From: Nonomuraea jiangxiensis
GTDB taxonomy: Bacteria; Actinomycetota; Actinomycetes; Streptosporangiales; Streptosporangiaceae
Assembly (NCBI RefSeq): GCF_900099965.1
Contig: NZ_FNDJ01000002.1
Coordinates: 62,001 to 126,000 of the forward strand
Length of the DNA stretch: 64,000 bases
Direction of reading: 5' to 3'
Part shown: positions 43,470 to 55,811 of the stretch, piece by piece
How the letters are laid out: each line of letters opens with the position of its first letter
Position numbering within the stretch: position 1 is the first letter of the stretch
The notes under the pieces: model-generated
What the model saw: the letters and a program-made list of their open reading frames with translations, nothing else
Databases searched by the model: none
What the model was told of the DNA's origin: nothing
Translations under genes and position numbers: made by a program

Positions 43470-43632
43470 CGGCCTTGGGGAACAGCCGAGCAGCCAGCAG
43501 CGATAAGCGCTGATGATCATGTTGACCGGCTGACATCGTGATGGACACTGAGCAGGACGACCTGCGAGAACACGCCAGACCGCACTGTCAGTCCGAGCTT
43601 GTTCCGCTGCCTGAACTCGGGAGCCCTGAGCG
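43470..43632 (+). repeat. 163-bp dispersed repeat, copy A
   Basis: It is identical to 57709-57871 except for four substitutions, with no indels. It starts CGGCCTTGGGGAACAGCCGA and runs into the first 30 codons of the ORF at 43541. Copy B lies in an element with inverted ends (57704-57957), so copy A looks like one end of the same mobile family. Confidence 0.85.
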
Positions 43633-44161
43633 GTTGTGGGCAGATTTCGCCGCTGGGTGTGCCGTCGTGGAAGGACGTAAGGCGATCGGCTCGGCACTCT
43701 TTCTCCCCTCATGCGAGGGAAGGAAGATCATGGAACACAACACGGGCGGCGCCATCTGGGTGGCGATGCGGTTCGGCCACGACTTCGACACCGAGTCCGT
43801 CTGGTACATCGGCCTGGAGGCGGCGCAAAAGGAAGGCGATGCGTTCACCAGGTTCAACGGCGCGCCGGACTGGCAGCGGTCGGCCGCCCCCGACGGAACC
43901 GTGGGTGAGCGCGGGGTGGACCTGCCTCGGAGCCGCATGGCGTGCGCCATCGGAGTGACTTACTGGCACGGGGACGGCACAGAAGAACGGCTCTGCTGGC
44001 ACCGGCCACTGCGTCAGGCCAGTGACATGCTGGTGGCCATTCGCCAGATGTACGGCCCAGTCCCACACACCGCCGTACTGCTGATCCCGGGTGCCGAACC
44101 CCTGCTCCTCGACCTGGAGGACGCGGAGGATCCCGGTGAGGGAGTGTCCAGTCGCGAATGA
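43541..44161 (+). CDS. Hypothetical protein whose 5' end lies in a dispersed repeat
   Basis: The ORF of about 206 codons has its first 30 codons ('MDTEQDDLREHARPHCQSEL') inside the 163-bp repeat; in copy B the same stretch has a TGA. The distinct body starts near ATG 43730 ('MEHNTGGAIWVAMRFGHDFD', then 'SVWYIGLEAAQKEGDAFTRF', 'VTYWHGDGTEERLCWHRPLR'). That body is a plausible soluble protein of about 143 residues, and the start may be there. The family is not recognised. Confidence 0.5.
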   Translation: MDTEQDDLREHARPHCQSELVPLPELGSPERLWADFAAGCAVVEGRKAIGSALFLPSCEGRKIMEHNTGGAIWVAMRFGHDFDTESVWYIGLEAAQKEGDAFTRFNGAPDWQRSAAPDGTVGERGVDLPRSRMACAIGVTYWHGDGTEERLCWHRPLRQASDMLVAIRQMYGPVPHTAVLLIPGAEPLLLDLEDAEDPGEGVSSRE

Positions 44162-44164
44162 TGA

Positions 44165-44458
44165 TCAGCTGCGGGGTGCTGTCCCGGGCTGGGGAAGCTG
44201 GCGAGGCGTCTCCCACGCGGCGACGGTGAGCGCGAGCGCCTCGCGCCCGCGTTCCCCCACGCCGCGGTGAACACCGCTGCCGTCTGCTCGGCCGTCAGGT
44301 CGGTCAGCATGGCGCCGTCACCGAACTCGGGTGCGCGGGCGGGTCAGCGTCTGGCGGTAGGAGCGCAGGGCGTCGGCGTCCAGGTCGCGGCGGCTCAGGA
44401 ATGCGGTGGCGGCCTCGGCCAGCGTCGGGCCGCCAGTGAGCGGCAGGACCTTGGCCAT
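44165..44458 (-). pseudogene. Tyrosine recombinase N-terminus with two frameshifts
   Basis: From ATG 44458 this reads 'MAKVLPLTGGPTLAEAATAF', then LSRRDLDADALRSYRQTL, an integrase core-binding domain. A frame change near 44325 continues as 'EFGDGAMLTDLTAEQTAAVF' then TAAWG, and a second near 44257 restores 'REALALTVAAWET' before a stop at 44165. The catalytic domain is absent. A GTG at 44464 overlaps the stop of the upstream hypothetical gene. Confidence 0.65.
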
Positions 44459-44460
44459 TG

Positions 44461-44820
44461 TCACGGGCCTCCGAAGTCCTCGGCGTTGCGGAGGATGAAC
44501 TCCGCGTCCGCCAGCGCGTTCATCGCCGCGGCGGTCAGTGGCGCCTGCGCATACAGGGCGGCCTCCAGCCGGTGGTGGGCTTGGACGTCCATCCGCTCGT
44601 GCGTGGCGTCCTCGGCGCCGTCCAGGTCGTAGACGAGTTCGGGGTCGGCCTCGCCGAGCAGGAGCCAGAGCTGGCAGGCCTGCACGATGACCGCCCCGTC
44701 GTGCTCCAGGGCCGCCGCCAAGCCAGGAGCCAGTGTCCAGGCCTGTTGGTGGCCAGGTTCGGCCAATGCCCGTTCGGTAGCGCATTTGCCCTTGTGTCGG
44801 CCTTGGTGCGGGCGCACCAT
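44461..44820 (-). CDS. Hypothetical protein upstream of recombinase relic
   Basis: The 119-residue ORF has a protein-like second half: 'LEHDGAVIVQACQLWLLLGE', 'ADPELVYDLDGAEDATHERM' and 'AAMNALADAEFILRNAEDFG'. It is GTGA-coupled to the recombinase relic, as accessory genes of integrase operons often are. No family is recognised, and the start is uncertain because the first 25 residues are basic and atypical. Confidence 0.5.
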   Translation of the reverse strand: MVRPHQGRHKGKCATERALAEPGHQQAWTLAPGLAAALEHDGAVIVQACQLWLLLGEADPELVYDLDGAEDATHERMDVQAHHRLEAALYAQAPLTAAAMNALADAEFILRNAEDFGGP

Positions 44821-45027
44821 CGGGCGGGCGAACCGACCCGGGGCACAGACGAGACTCCGACTCCTTTCAAAAAGCGCACCGCGACCAGTCCCCGTCAGGC
44901 AAGAGAGCGGGACTTCTCGCCAGGTGGCGGAACGCTCTCACCGTCTGCGACCCCGGGCGCCCCTGCGGCTGCGCTGGTCCTGCGTCCAGCACGCTGCGGG
45001 GAGCCTCGCCCTGGTACGCCGTCACGG

Positions 45028-46305
45028 ATGTTCACGGCCACCGGGCCGGGCCGGGGACGGGCGTGCACGAATGGAGGAACTCCGCATGATGCGCTTATCC
45101 CCTCACCACGTGTCCGCGGCCGGCGCGGCTGGCCTGGCCGTTTGCTGGGCCTGGCCGCCGCTGTGCTGCTCGCCGCGGCGAGCGTGCTGGCCGTGGTCAC
45201 CCCCGCGCACGCCGCCTCGGTCACCGTGACCGACTCGGCCGACCCGGTCACCGTCGGCACCAGCTACACCTACACCGTCGCCTACGACGGCTTCCAACTC
45301 TGGGACGGCGCCATCACCTTGTCGGGCGCGTCCGCGTCCGTCACCAGCGTGGCCACCTCCAACCCCGCCCTCAGTTGCCACGCGGCCACCAGCACCTATG
45401 TGCCGTGCACCGCCTCCCCCTTCATCAACACCCCCGGCACGATCACCCTGACCGTGTCACCCGCGGCGGCCGGCACCGTCACCGCCACGGCCCGGCTCGC
45501 CAACTGCTGCACCGACTACTACGGCTCCCAGTCCACCACGATCAACACGCCAGGCACCGACCTGGCCGTGTCGGTGGCCGACTCGGCCGACCCGGTCAAC
45601 CTCGGCACCACGTTCACCGACACCATCACCGTCACCAACAACGGCCCCACCGCCGCCACCGGTGTGACCGCCACGCTCGCCCTGACCGGCGCCTCGGCGA
45701 CCATCGTGTCCGCGACCCCCTCGCAGGGCTCGTGCACGGTCACCAGCTCGCTCTCCTGCAGCCTGGGCAGCCTGGCCGGCTCCGACTCGGCCACCATCGA
45801 TGTGGTCATCTCCCCGGCCGCGACCGGCACGGTGATCGCCACCGGCGGCGTGGACGGCAACGAGCCCGACCCCACCTCGGCCAACGACAGCGACGCCGAG
45901 AACACGACCGTTCAAGCCGCCGACATCGACGTTGACCTCGGCGCCCAGCCGCATCTGGGCATCCTGGTGCCGTATCTCTCCTACACGATGACGGCTGACA
46001 ACACCGGCCCTGACGCGGTCATCTCCGCCACCCTCACCGCGACCCTGCCCGCGGGCAAGACCGCCACCAACCTGTCGTCCGGATGCACCAGCGTCCCCGG
46101 CTCGGTCACCTGCATCTACGGCGCCATCGCCAGCGGCGCCGGCGCCAGCAAGACCTTCCAGCTGCCGCTGAACCTGCTCTCCCTGGGCCAGGTCAACGTC
46201 ACCGCCACCCGCACCATCTCAGCTCCCGGCGACCCCAACCCGGTCAACGACAGCGCCGCCGCGGCCTGCACCGTCATCTCCGTCATCCTGGCCACCTGCC
46301 CCTGA
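45028..46305 (+). CDS. Secreted protein with DUF11/CARDB-like repeats
   Basis: The 425-residue reading gives a signal peptide ('LLGLAAAVLLAAASVLAVV', TPAHA cleavage) followed by three Ig-like repeats rich in Thr/Ser/Val. The second and third are typical DUF11 units ('DTITVTNNGPTAATGVTATL', 'YTMTADNTGPDAVISATLTA'). There is no LPXTG anchor, so the product is released. The best ribosome-binding site (GGAGG) and ATG (45086) are in another frame and would fit only if one base were lost between 45086 and about 45130; otherwise ATG 45028 with a basic leader must be used. Confidence 0.7.
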   Translation: MFTATGPGRGRACTNGGTPHDALIPSPRVRGRRGWPGRLLGLAAAVLLAAASVLAVVTPAHAASVTVTDSADPVTVGTSYTYTVAYDGFQLWDGAITLSGASASVTSVATSNPALSCHAATSTYVPCTASPFINTPGTITLTVSPAAAGTVTATARLANCCTDYYGSQSTTINTPGTDLAVSVADSADPVNLGTTFTDTITVTNNGPTAATGVTATLALTGASATIVSATPSQGSCTVTSSLSCSLGSLAGSDSATIDVVISPAATGTVIATGGVDGNEPDPTSANDSDAENTTVQAADIDVDLGAQPHLGILVPYLSYTMTADNTGPDAVISATLTATLPAGKTATNLSSGCTSVPGSVTCIYGAIASGAGASKTFQLPLNLLSLGQVNVTATRTISAPGDPNPVNDSAAAACTVISVILATCP

Positions 46306-46325
46306 GCCTCGATGCTCGCCTGGCT

Positions 46326-46345
46326 CGCCGGCCGCCGAGCCGGCG
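46326..46345 (+). terminator. Hairpin after DUF11 gene
   Basis: A perfect 7-bp stem, CGCCGGC/GCCGGCG, with a CGCCGA loop begins 21 bp after the stop codon. Confidence 0.55.
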
Positions 46346-47162
46346 GCATTCGGCGCGGTGGCGGCAAGGCATAGCCACACGCCGTGGAACAAGGTGGCAC
46401 ACGATGAGGGAACCCTGGCACGCGAAGCCATGGCGCCAGCGCAAAGGGATCCGCCAAGCTTCAACGGATTGCCAAGGGCGAGATTTGGTGAAACCTCCCT
46501 GCCAGGCACGGGCACGAGCGGCAGCATGGCTGGCGATTCCGGGGTCGGGAACACGGGGACACCCATTGGCGGTACGGGCTATTCGACCAGGTCAGTGCGA
46601 TGCACGATCAACCGTGTTAAGTCAGCTTCTCGGCCCCGGACATGGTGGGATAGCCCGACGCGATAATGCACTCTTTAGTGTTTCCGCAGGCCAGCGGTGA
46701 CGATCCGCACCATGATCCATCTCACCGCCAATGGCTGTCCCCGCGTTACTCGCCCCCGGGATCGGGCCAGCGCGAGCTACAGCTTTGGGCGACAGAACGC
46801 CTGAGGATAGGCGATGGCGAAGGCGACTTGGCGCTGCCAGATCGGCCCGAGCGCGGTCGCCGGGTCGGCTTCACGCACGGAAACGCGGGTATGACGAGAT
46901 ACGCCCTCTCACCCGGAAAGTGCACTTTTCCCTGCAGACAACAGGGGCTCAGCCTGAATCCATGGCGTGATTTCGTCTGATCGTTTTCGGTTCATCATCC
47001 TCGATGAGGGCTGCTCCTGCAGGTAGAGGCCTTGTTTCGGGCGTGCGAGGGCCGCCGCGCTCGGGTCGCGGCTTGTCCGGGGTTGGTCAGGGGCTCGGGG
47101 TGCGCGCAGGCGCGGGTGACCGCAAGGGGTCGTCAGCAGCGTGTGACCTGGGTTTCGGCTGG
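46346..47162. other. About 820-bp gap without recognisable gene
   Basis: No open frame here has convincing protein features. The first part (46400-46700) has lower codon-position GC bias and reads like structured RNA or an old mobile-element end, for example around 46480-46650. The last part (47000-47162) is the left flank or end of the IS1380 element. I could not define IS terminal repeats. Confidence 0.4.
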
Positions 47163-48656
47163 TCAGGCCGCTGTGGCGGCGGGTGGATCGTGGGTGGCGG
47201 TGAAGGCGTTGATCCAGGCGGGCTGCCAGCGCCATCCGGTGGGCAGGTGCAGGGTCAGGTGGCCGCGCCCAGCAGCGGGGCCGCGCCGGGCCAGCCGGGC
47301 GGGCACGCTGATGAGGTGGCGGCGCAGGGTCGCCCCGCGTGCCTTGGCGTGGAAGGCCGAAGCCAGGCAGCCCGGCGCGCGCAGCAGGTTATGGGTGATG
47401 GCGGTCAGGGTGAGCCACGCGGCGTTGGCGGTGAAGACGCCGGAGGGGAGATGCGCCAGTGGCCCGTTGATCAAATCGGCGTTGACCTGTTCCTGCACGG
47501 CGTGATCACGGTGCTGTTCTTCAGCCTGGAGGAGCGTATACGGGCTGTCGGTGAAGATCGGATAGTAGCGATAGGCGGGGAACAGCTCGTCTTGGCCCCG
47601 CTCGGCCTGCTCGTTGAGCTTCCTGACCCGGCGCACGATCAGCCGGGCGGTGACGGCCTTGCCCTTCTTGCTGGTGAAGGCGGTGTAGCCGACCTCGGCG
47701 ACCTGCGCGTCCGAGACCCAGCCACCGGCCTGCTCATCGAAGATCGCCCGAGGGTAGGCGATCGGCCTCCAGGCGTCCCCGCCGATGGTGGCGATCGCGG
47801 CCTTCACCTTGGGGTCCAGCTTGGCGGTGACCGAGAAGCGGGTGTCGTGATCACGGCAGGCGGCGATCACCTCGGCGCCGTAGAACGCGCTGTCGCCGCG
47901 CAGGACGAGGGTGCCGGTGCAGCCTGCCTGACGTGCAGTGCCGATGGCCTCGCGGACCGCCCAGGAGGCGCCGCGCGCAGAGCCGGTCGTGCCGCCGCGC
48001 AGCCGACTGGCGGCCACCACCGGTGCCGACAGCGGCGTGGACACTGTGACGGTCAGCGCGTTCAGCCCCTTGACCAGCACATTCTTGCCTTGGATCTTGG
48101 TGTGGCCGAAGCCGGAGCCCTGCTTGGCATACCCGTAGGTGCGCCGCTGCATCGAGTCGATGTCCAAGAACGCCAGCACGTCCTTGCCGGGCAGCAACGG
48201 CGTGTGGGCGGCCAGACTCACCAGCACCTGGCGGGCGACCTTTTCGAGTTGGCGAACGTTGCCCCAGGTGAACGCGCGTAGGAACGAGCCCAGCGTGGAG
48301 GGGGCGCGGATACCGGTGAACATCCTGTCCATCCCGCCATGTCGCAGCAGGTCCAGGTCATCGATGCTGTCAGCACCGCAGGCCATTCCGGCCACGATCG
48401 AGGCCACCTTCGCCGGCGCGTTGACCCCGTCGGCCGTGCCCAGCGCCACGTGCTCGCCGACCAGTCGCTCTAGTCCGCACCGCTGGGCCAGCCGCAGCGC
48501 CGGGGCCAGTCCCGCGAATGAGATCGCATGCTCGTCGTCGAAGATCGCCTGCGTACGGCTGGCGGCGTGGGAGAATTCCAACTTACGAGGTGTCCTTTGC
48601 AGCGGGCCGATGGAAGCGTAGGAACTCCCATCCTCCCAGTTCAAGGGACACCTCAC
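47163..48656 (-). mobile_element. IS1380 family insertion sequence transposase
   Basis: The intact 497-codon transposase has an internal start candidate at the Leu (TTG) codon of 'LQRTPRKLEFSHAASRTQAI'. DDE features of the IS1380 family are seen: VLAFLDIDSMQRRTYGYAKQ (first Asp region), LVLRGDSAFYGAEVIAACRD (second Asp, RGDSAF), and a late Tyr/Glu-rich 'LLQAEEQHRDHAVQEQVNAD' region with the final acidic residue. No stop or shift breaks it, so it may be active. Terminal repeats and target duplication were not identified. Its right flank touches the 4.16-kb element. Confidence 0.85.
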
Positions 48657-48696
48657 TTCATTTCGCAGACCTCGCCGCTGACTTCACGCTGTGGAT

Positions 48697-51889
<3,193 letters not shown>

Positions 51890-51894
51890 CGCGC

Positions 51895-52095
51895 TCGGAA
51901 CGCGTTGCGGTAGGGCGTACGTTCGAGCAGCCCCTTCTTCACCAGCCGCTCGGCCACGGTCTGCACCGTCGTGTACGCCAGTTCGCGCTCCTCGTTGAGC
52001 CTGACCAGCAGTTCCCTGACGCGCATCGGTTTCCGGGCATCCCACAGCACGTCCATGATCGCGCGCTCCAGGGACCCCAGGCTCGCCAACTGACC
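51895..52095 (-). pseudogene. BlaI/MecI/CopY-type repressor DNA-binding domain fragment
   Basis: The minus strand gives 'ASLGSLERAIMDVLWDARKP', 'MRVRELLVRLNEERELAYTT' and 'VQTVAERLVKKGLLERTPYR', a complete winged helix of a BlaI-type repressor. It is cut just after 'NAFR' where it meets the 3' end of the receptor gene; the dimerisation domain is gone. No beta-lactamase or BlaR gene is present. Confidence 0.7.
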
Positions 52096-52152
52096 AACTG
52101 GCCGGGCGTGGAGGGAGGCACCGACCGCGCCCCGGTGGCCGCGCAGGCGGGA

Positions 52153-52381
52153 GCGTGGGGATCGATCCTTCCGGCCGTGTGGAGTTTCATGCTGGCCGCC
52201 GGGGCACGCGGCGTGGGTGTGGACCACCGCACAGGGACCGCTCGAACGCGAGCTGGCTAAGGTGCTCGGCGTGCCGTTCGAGGAGGTCATACTGGCGGCG
52301 TTCATCCCGCTGGTCTTCACCCTCGGCACCGACTTCAAGCCTGCTCCCCGCATCCCGCGCAAGGAGGTCCTGCACTGGGAA
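52153..52381 (+). pseudogene. Nitroreductase family fragment with frameshift
   Basis: 'SILPAVWSFMLAAGARGVG' is followed, after a one-base frame change near 52215, by 'VWTTAQGPLERELAKVLGVP' and 'FIPLVFTLGTDFKPAPRIPR' then KEVLHWE. This is the C-terminal part of a nitroreductase-like flavoprotein. The N-terminal FMN site is missing. Confidence 0.65.
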
Positions 52382-52439
52382 CCATCGAGCACGCTTGCCA
52401 GGCCGTCCCGACCCCAGGACGGCCTGGCAAGCGGATCGG

Positions 52440-52661
52440 ACACACACGGAGGTGCCCTCACCCCTCAGCCTCGGCGACACCGACGACTACGCCACCACCG
52501 AAGCCCTCGCCGCCATCACCCGCATCACCAGCGGCAACTTCCGCCTCACCGTCCGCCTCGTCGGCCAGATCGAACGCGTCCTGAAAATCAACAACATCTC
52601 CACCGTCACCAAGGAAGTCGTCGAAACCGCCCGGAAGAACCTCGTCATCGGCACGATGTGA
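52440..52661 (+). pseudogene. C-terminus of TniB/AAA-type transposition ATPase
   Basis: The frame reads 'DYATTEALAAITRITSGNFR', 'LTVRLVGQIERVLKINNIST' and VTKEVVETARKNLVIGT to a stop 145 bp before the right terminal repeat. It matches the last part of AAA ATPases that partner DDE transposases (GNFRLxxRLxxQIERxxxIN). Being next to the end, in outward orientation, it is probably the remaining piece of the element's own transposition genes. Confidence 0.7.
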
Positions 52662-52806
52662 GCCCGACACGACTTCGAATCCGAGGCCCACCAGCAACCA
52701 CAACACCCCAAACAGGCCGTTGCCCTCTCCACCAGCTGAGCGGGTAGAGGCCTTGGAGTTCTCAAGGAATCCAATCCAGGGCGTCAAGATCGAAAACCAG
52801 TGACCA

Positions 52807-52854
52807 CGACAAATAGCGATCCCAAAATGACGACATCGAACGATCCAAGTCACA
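52807..52854 (-). repeat. Right terminal inverted repeat of the 4.16-kb transposon
   Basis: Read inward on the minus strand it starts TGTGACTTGGATCGTTCGAT and ends CGCTATTTGTCG. It is flanked outside by CTGTGGAT (52855-52862), matching the left flank. Confidence 0.85.
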
Positions 52855-52954
52855 CTGTGGATCCAGGCTCAGCAAGTCCTATCGGTTGCATGTCGAAGGC
52901 ACTTTCCGTGTTTCTGATCAATTCCAGGGCAGCCCGCCTTGTGAAAGTGCGAGG

Positions 52955-54052
52955 TCAAGCATCGGCGGATGCGCTCTGACCATCGGGAATCGTCGGCGCT
53001 CCCGATTGCTGTCGTGTGTGGATTTTCGCGCGGTAGTTGCGCGGCGAATATCCATGAGTGCGTTTGAAGGCGTTGCTGAAGGCACTCTCGGAGGCGTAAC
53101 CGAGGCTCGAAGCCAGGGAGGCGATCAGCGTCTCATCGTGAGAAAGAGCGCGTTCGGCGATGTGCATGCGCCAGTGGTGGAGGTAGGTGAGAGGGGGTAT
53201 GCCCGCCGCCGTGCGGAAGCGCACGCTGAAGCTGGTGCGCGACATCGCGGCAGCCTGGGCGAGTTCTTCGAGATGCCAGCGGCGGCCAGGATCGGCATGC
53301 ATGCGGCGTAGGGCCGGTGCGAGGTGCGGGTCAGCCAGTGCGCGCAGCCAGCCGGCGGGGAAGGACTCGGGCGAGGCCGCCAGCGTGGAGCGGAGCACTT
53401 CGACGAGCAGAAGCTGGGCGTATTGATGGGATGCGTGATGGGTGCCTGGCCGTTCGGCATGCAGTTCGTGCAAGAGACGATCGAGGATCCATTGGACGAC
53501 CGGGGCCTCGGCGCTTTCCGCGCCGATGCGCGTGAGCGGCGGGAGCGCGGCCAGTAGCAGTTCCTCGCCGGTGGCGTTCAGGGCGACATGGCCTCCGATG
53601 ATCACGGTGCTCGGGTCGGCCGGGACGTTCGTCTCCTCCGCGGGCGCTGCGCCGTGTTCCCGGTGATGGCTGGTGATCCGCACGATCGTTTCGCGGCCCG
53701 GGCCGAACATCGGTGCCGCCTCAGCTGGTGCGAGCCCTGGATCGGAGGCGAGTTGCACGCTCTTGACGTCGTTGAGGACGGCCACATCGCCCGCACCCAG
53801 CAGCAGCGGAGCTTGAGGGCCGTTCGCCGTCAGCCAGCAGGAGCCTGAGACGACAGCGGCCAGCTTCAGCCGGGCCCGCGGCCAGAACCGAAGGGCCCAC
53901 GGCGCCGTCGCCCGGAAACCGCCAGAGATGACTGAGCGCGCCTCGCTGAGGGTGAGCGCTTCGCTGAGCGGGTCGCCGGGGGCGGGGGCGGGCAGGTGAA
54001 CATGCCGGGACACTCCTGTACTGTCGCGCAACTTTTCGGGACTTTCAAGCAT
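52955..54052 (-). CDS. AraC family regulator (Cupin_6 type)
   Basis: From ATG 54052 the protein has about 365 residues (GTG 54013 is an alternative). The N-terminal cupin-like AraC domain has 'SEALTLSEARSVISGGFRAT', 'LLLGAGDVAVLNDVKSV' and HPxxE-like 'ITSHHREHG'. The C-terminal HTH pair has 'AQAAAMSRTSFSVRFRTAAG' and 'SSLGYASESAFSNAFKRTHG'. It is divergent from the SDR gene at 54141, which it probably activates in response to a small ligand. Confidence 0.88.
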   Translation of the reverse strand: MLESPEKLRDSTGVSRHVHLPAPAPGDPLSEALTLSEARSVISGGFRATAPWALRFWPRARLKLAAVVSGSCWLTANGPQAPLLLGAGDVAVLNDVKSVQLASDPGLAPAEAAPMFGPGRETIVRITSHHREHGAAPAEETNVPADPSTVIIGGHVALNATGEELLLAALPPLTRIGAESAEAPVVQWILDRLLHELHAERPGTHHASHQYAQLLLVEVLRSTLAASPESFPAGWLRALADPHLAPALRRMHADPGRRWHLEELAQAAAMSRTSFSVRFRTAAGIPPLTYLHHWRMHIAERALSHDETLIASLASSLGYASESAFSNAFKRTHGYSPRNYRAKIHTRQQSGAPTIPDGQSASADA

Positions 54053-54140
54053 TCCGAGTCCCGATCTGTCGATCCCAGACTGAAAGCGGACAGTACGCCG
54101 CCGCCTGTCGTCAGGACGGGCACGAGACCGGAGAGACCGC

Positions 54141-54888
54141 ATGACCACCACCACAGCCCAGCGCGTCGCCATCATCACCGGAGGGTCACGCGGCATAGGC
54201 CGGCGCGTCGCCGAGCGCCTGGCCGCAAGCGGGCTGGCCGTCGTCGTCAGCTACGCACAATCTGCTGAGGCCGCGAATGCCGCGGTCGAAGGCATCACCG
54301 CCGCCGGCGGCACGGCCATGGCCGTGCGCGCGGACGTCGCACAAGAGGATGAGGTGGCGACCCTCTTCGACACGGCGGAGGAGGCTTTCGGCGGCGTGGA
54401 CGTGGTCGTGCACGCCGCTAGCGCCCTGTCCAGGGGTTCGGTCGCCGACTTCGACCTTGATCTGCTCGACCAGGCCCTTCGCATCAACCTTCGCGGCACC
54501 TTCATCGTGGACCAGCAGGCAGCCCGCAGGTTGCGACCGGGCGGTGCGCTCATCAACTTCTCCAGCTCTGTCACCCGGTTCTCGAACCCAGGCAATGCCG
54601 CCTACACCATGACCAAGGGTGGAGTGGAGGCGCTGACTCTGCTGCTGGCGCGGGAGTTGCGCGGCCGCGATGTCACGGTCAATGCCGTCGCACCCGGCGC
54701 CATCGAGACGGACATGTTGCAGGAGTTTCCTTGCGGGCCGTGAAGAGCTCCGCGCGGGGATCGCTGAGCGCTCGCCGCTGGAGCGGATCGGCACCCCCGA
54801 CGACATTGCCGAGGTCGTCCTTTTCCTCGCCGGCCCGGCGCGATGGATCAATGGCCAGGTCCTCTACGCCAACGGCGGAGCCATCTGA
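54141..54888 (+). pseudogene. SDR oxidoreductase (FabG-like) with one frameshift
   Basis: Residues 1-195 read as an intact classical SDR: TGGSRGIGRRVAERLAASG, 'DVVVHAASALSRG', NFSSSVTRF with the catalytic Ser and YTMTKGG with Tyr/Lys. An extra T in 54726-54728 ends the frame at 54743. The other frame supplies the expected C-terminus ('[20 protein letters not shown]', [15 protein letters not shown]) to TGA 54888. This is either a decayed gene or a single sequence error. It is divergent from its AraC regulator. Confidence 0.75.
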
Positions 54889-55395
54889 TCGGTGACACCC
54901 TCGCGGCGCTGGGACACGGCTGAGGTGTTGGACAACGATCCAGGCGCGCAGCCGCTCCAGATGGCGGCTGATCTTGCTCGTCACTTCCGGAGAGCGGACT
55001 CCGCGCACCGCGAGATCGAGATGGTGCGCGTCGCGACCTGCGCCTGTGGACACCACGCTGATCGTCTTCGGCTTCCTCCTGCGGTTCGCCGACCGCACCG
55101 CCCGTCGTCCGCCTGCCGGCCGACCTCGGGTCTCCTGCGCGGTGGAGAAGATCAGGTCGGCCGGAGGGGCCGGGGGTAGCGGCGCGATCTCACCTGGACC
55201 GGCGACCTCCCCCCGATCCGCCGCCCGAACGCCCTGTTCCGCACCGGGGCCGAGATGCGCTGGGCCGCCGCCTTCCTCGGCCCGTGGGTGATCCGCCGCA
55301 TCCGGGGCCAGTCGAGCGGCGACGGCCGGACGGCCAAACGCCCGGCCCTGCTCCCGGTCATCCCCCGACCGTGACGACCGCCCGGCGGGTCCGGC
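54889..55395. other. Gap with one unassigned protein tail
   Basis: No intact gene is present. The plus-strand frame 55180-55374 reads 'DLTWTGDLPPIRRPNALFRT', then GAEMRWAAAFLGPWVIRRIR to a TGA, a plausible but unassigned C-terminus. The rest shows nothing recognisable. Confidence 0.4.
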
Positions 55396-55779
55396 TCAGT
55401 GCGGGGCCGGAATCAGCGACACGTGGTAATGGCCGATGAGCCACTGTTCCCCGGTGCGTTCGAGCACCATGGTCACGTGCCGGTGGACGGTCGGAGTGTC
55501 GCCGGGGAACTCGAAGTGCGCGGTCGCGTAGCCGACGATCACATTGTCCGCCGAGCGGCGGGCGTCGATGATCTCGTACTCGACCCCGGTCAGCGGCTCG
55601 GGGTCGTAGTAGGCCACCACGGCGTCGCGCCCTCGCGAGGGGTCGGGGTGACCGCCCTGGAAGATGGCGTCCTCGGCGAAGGTCGACCCGATCTCGGTGG
55701 TGTCGTGCACGTCGATGCCGTGTTTCCAGATGTCGAGGACACTCGTGAAGATCTCCTCGTTGCTCTTCTCGCCTGCCAT
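55396..55779 (-). CDS. SnoaL-like / SgcJ-EcaC family protein
   Basis: The 127-residue NTF2-fold protein has 'NEEIFTSVLDIWKHGIDVHD', 'TFAEDAIFQGGHPDPSRGRD' and 'HRHVTMVLERTGEQWLIGHY'. The fold is a small alpha+beta barrel used by polyketide cyclases and steroid isomerases; activity is unknown. ATG 55779 follows AAGGAG. It lies 32 bp after the SDR gene on the same strand. Confidence 0.88.
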   Translation of the reverse strand: MAGEKSNEEIFTSVLDIWKHGIDVHDTTEIGSTFAEDAIFQGGHPDPSRGRDAVVAYYDPEPLTGVEYEIIDARRSADNVIVGYATAHFEFPGDTPTVHRHVTMVLERTGEQWLIGHYHVSLIPAPH

Positions 55780-55811
55780 GTTCCCGCTCCTTTTCGCTCG
55801 GTCGCCGAAGT

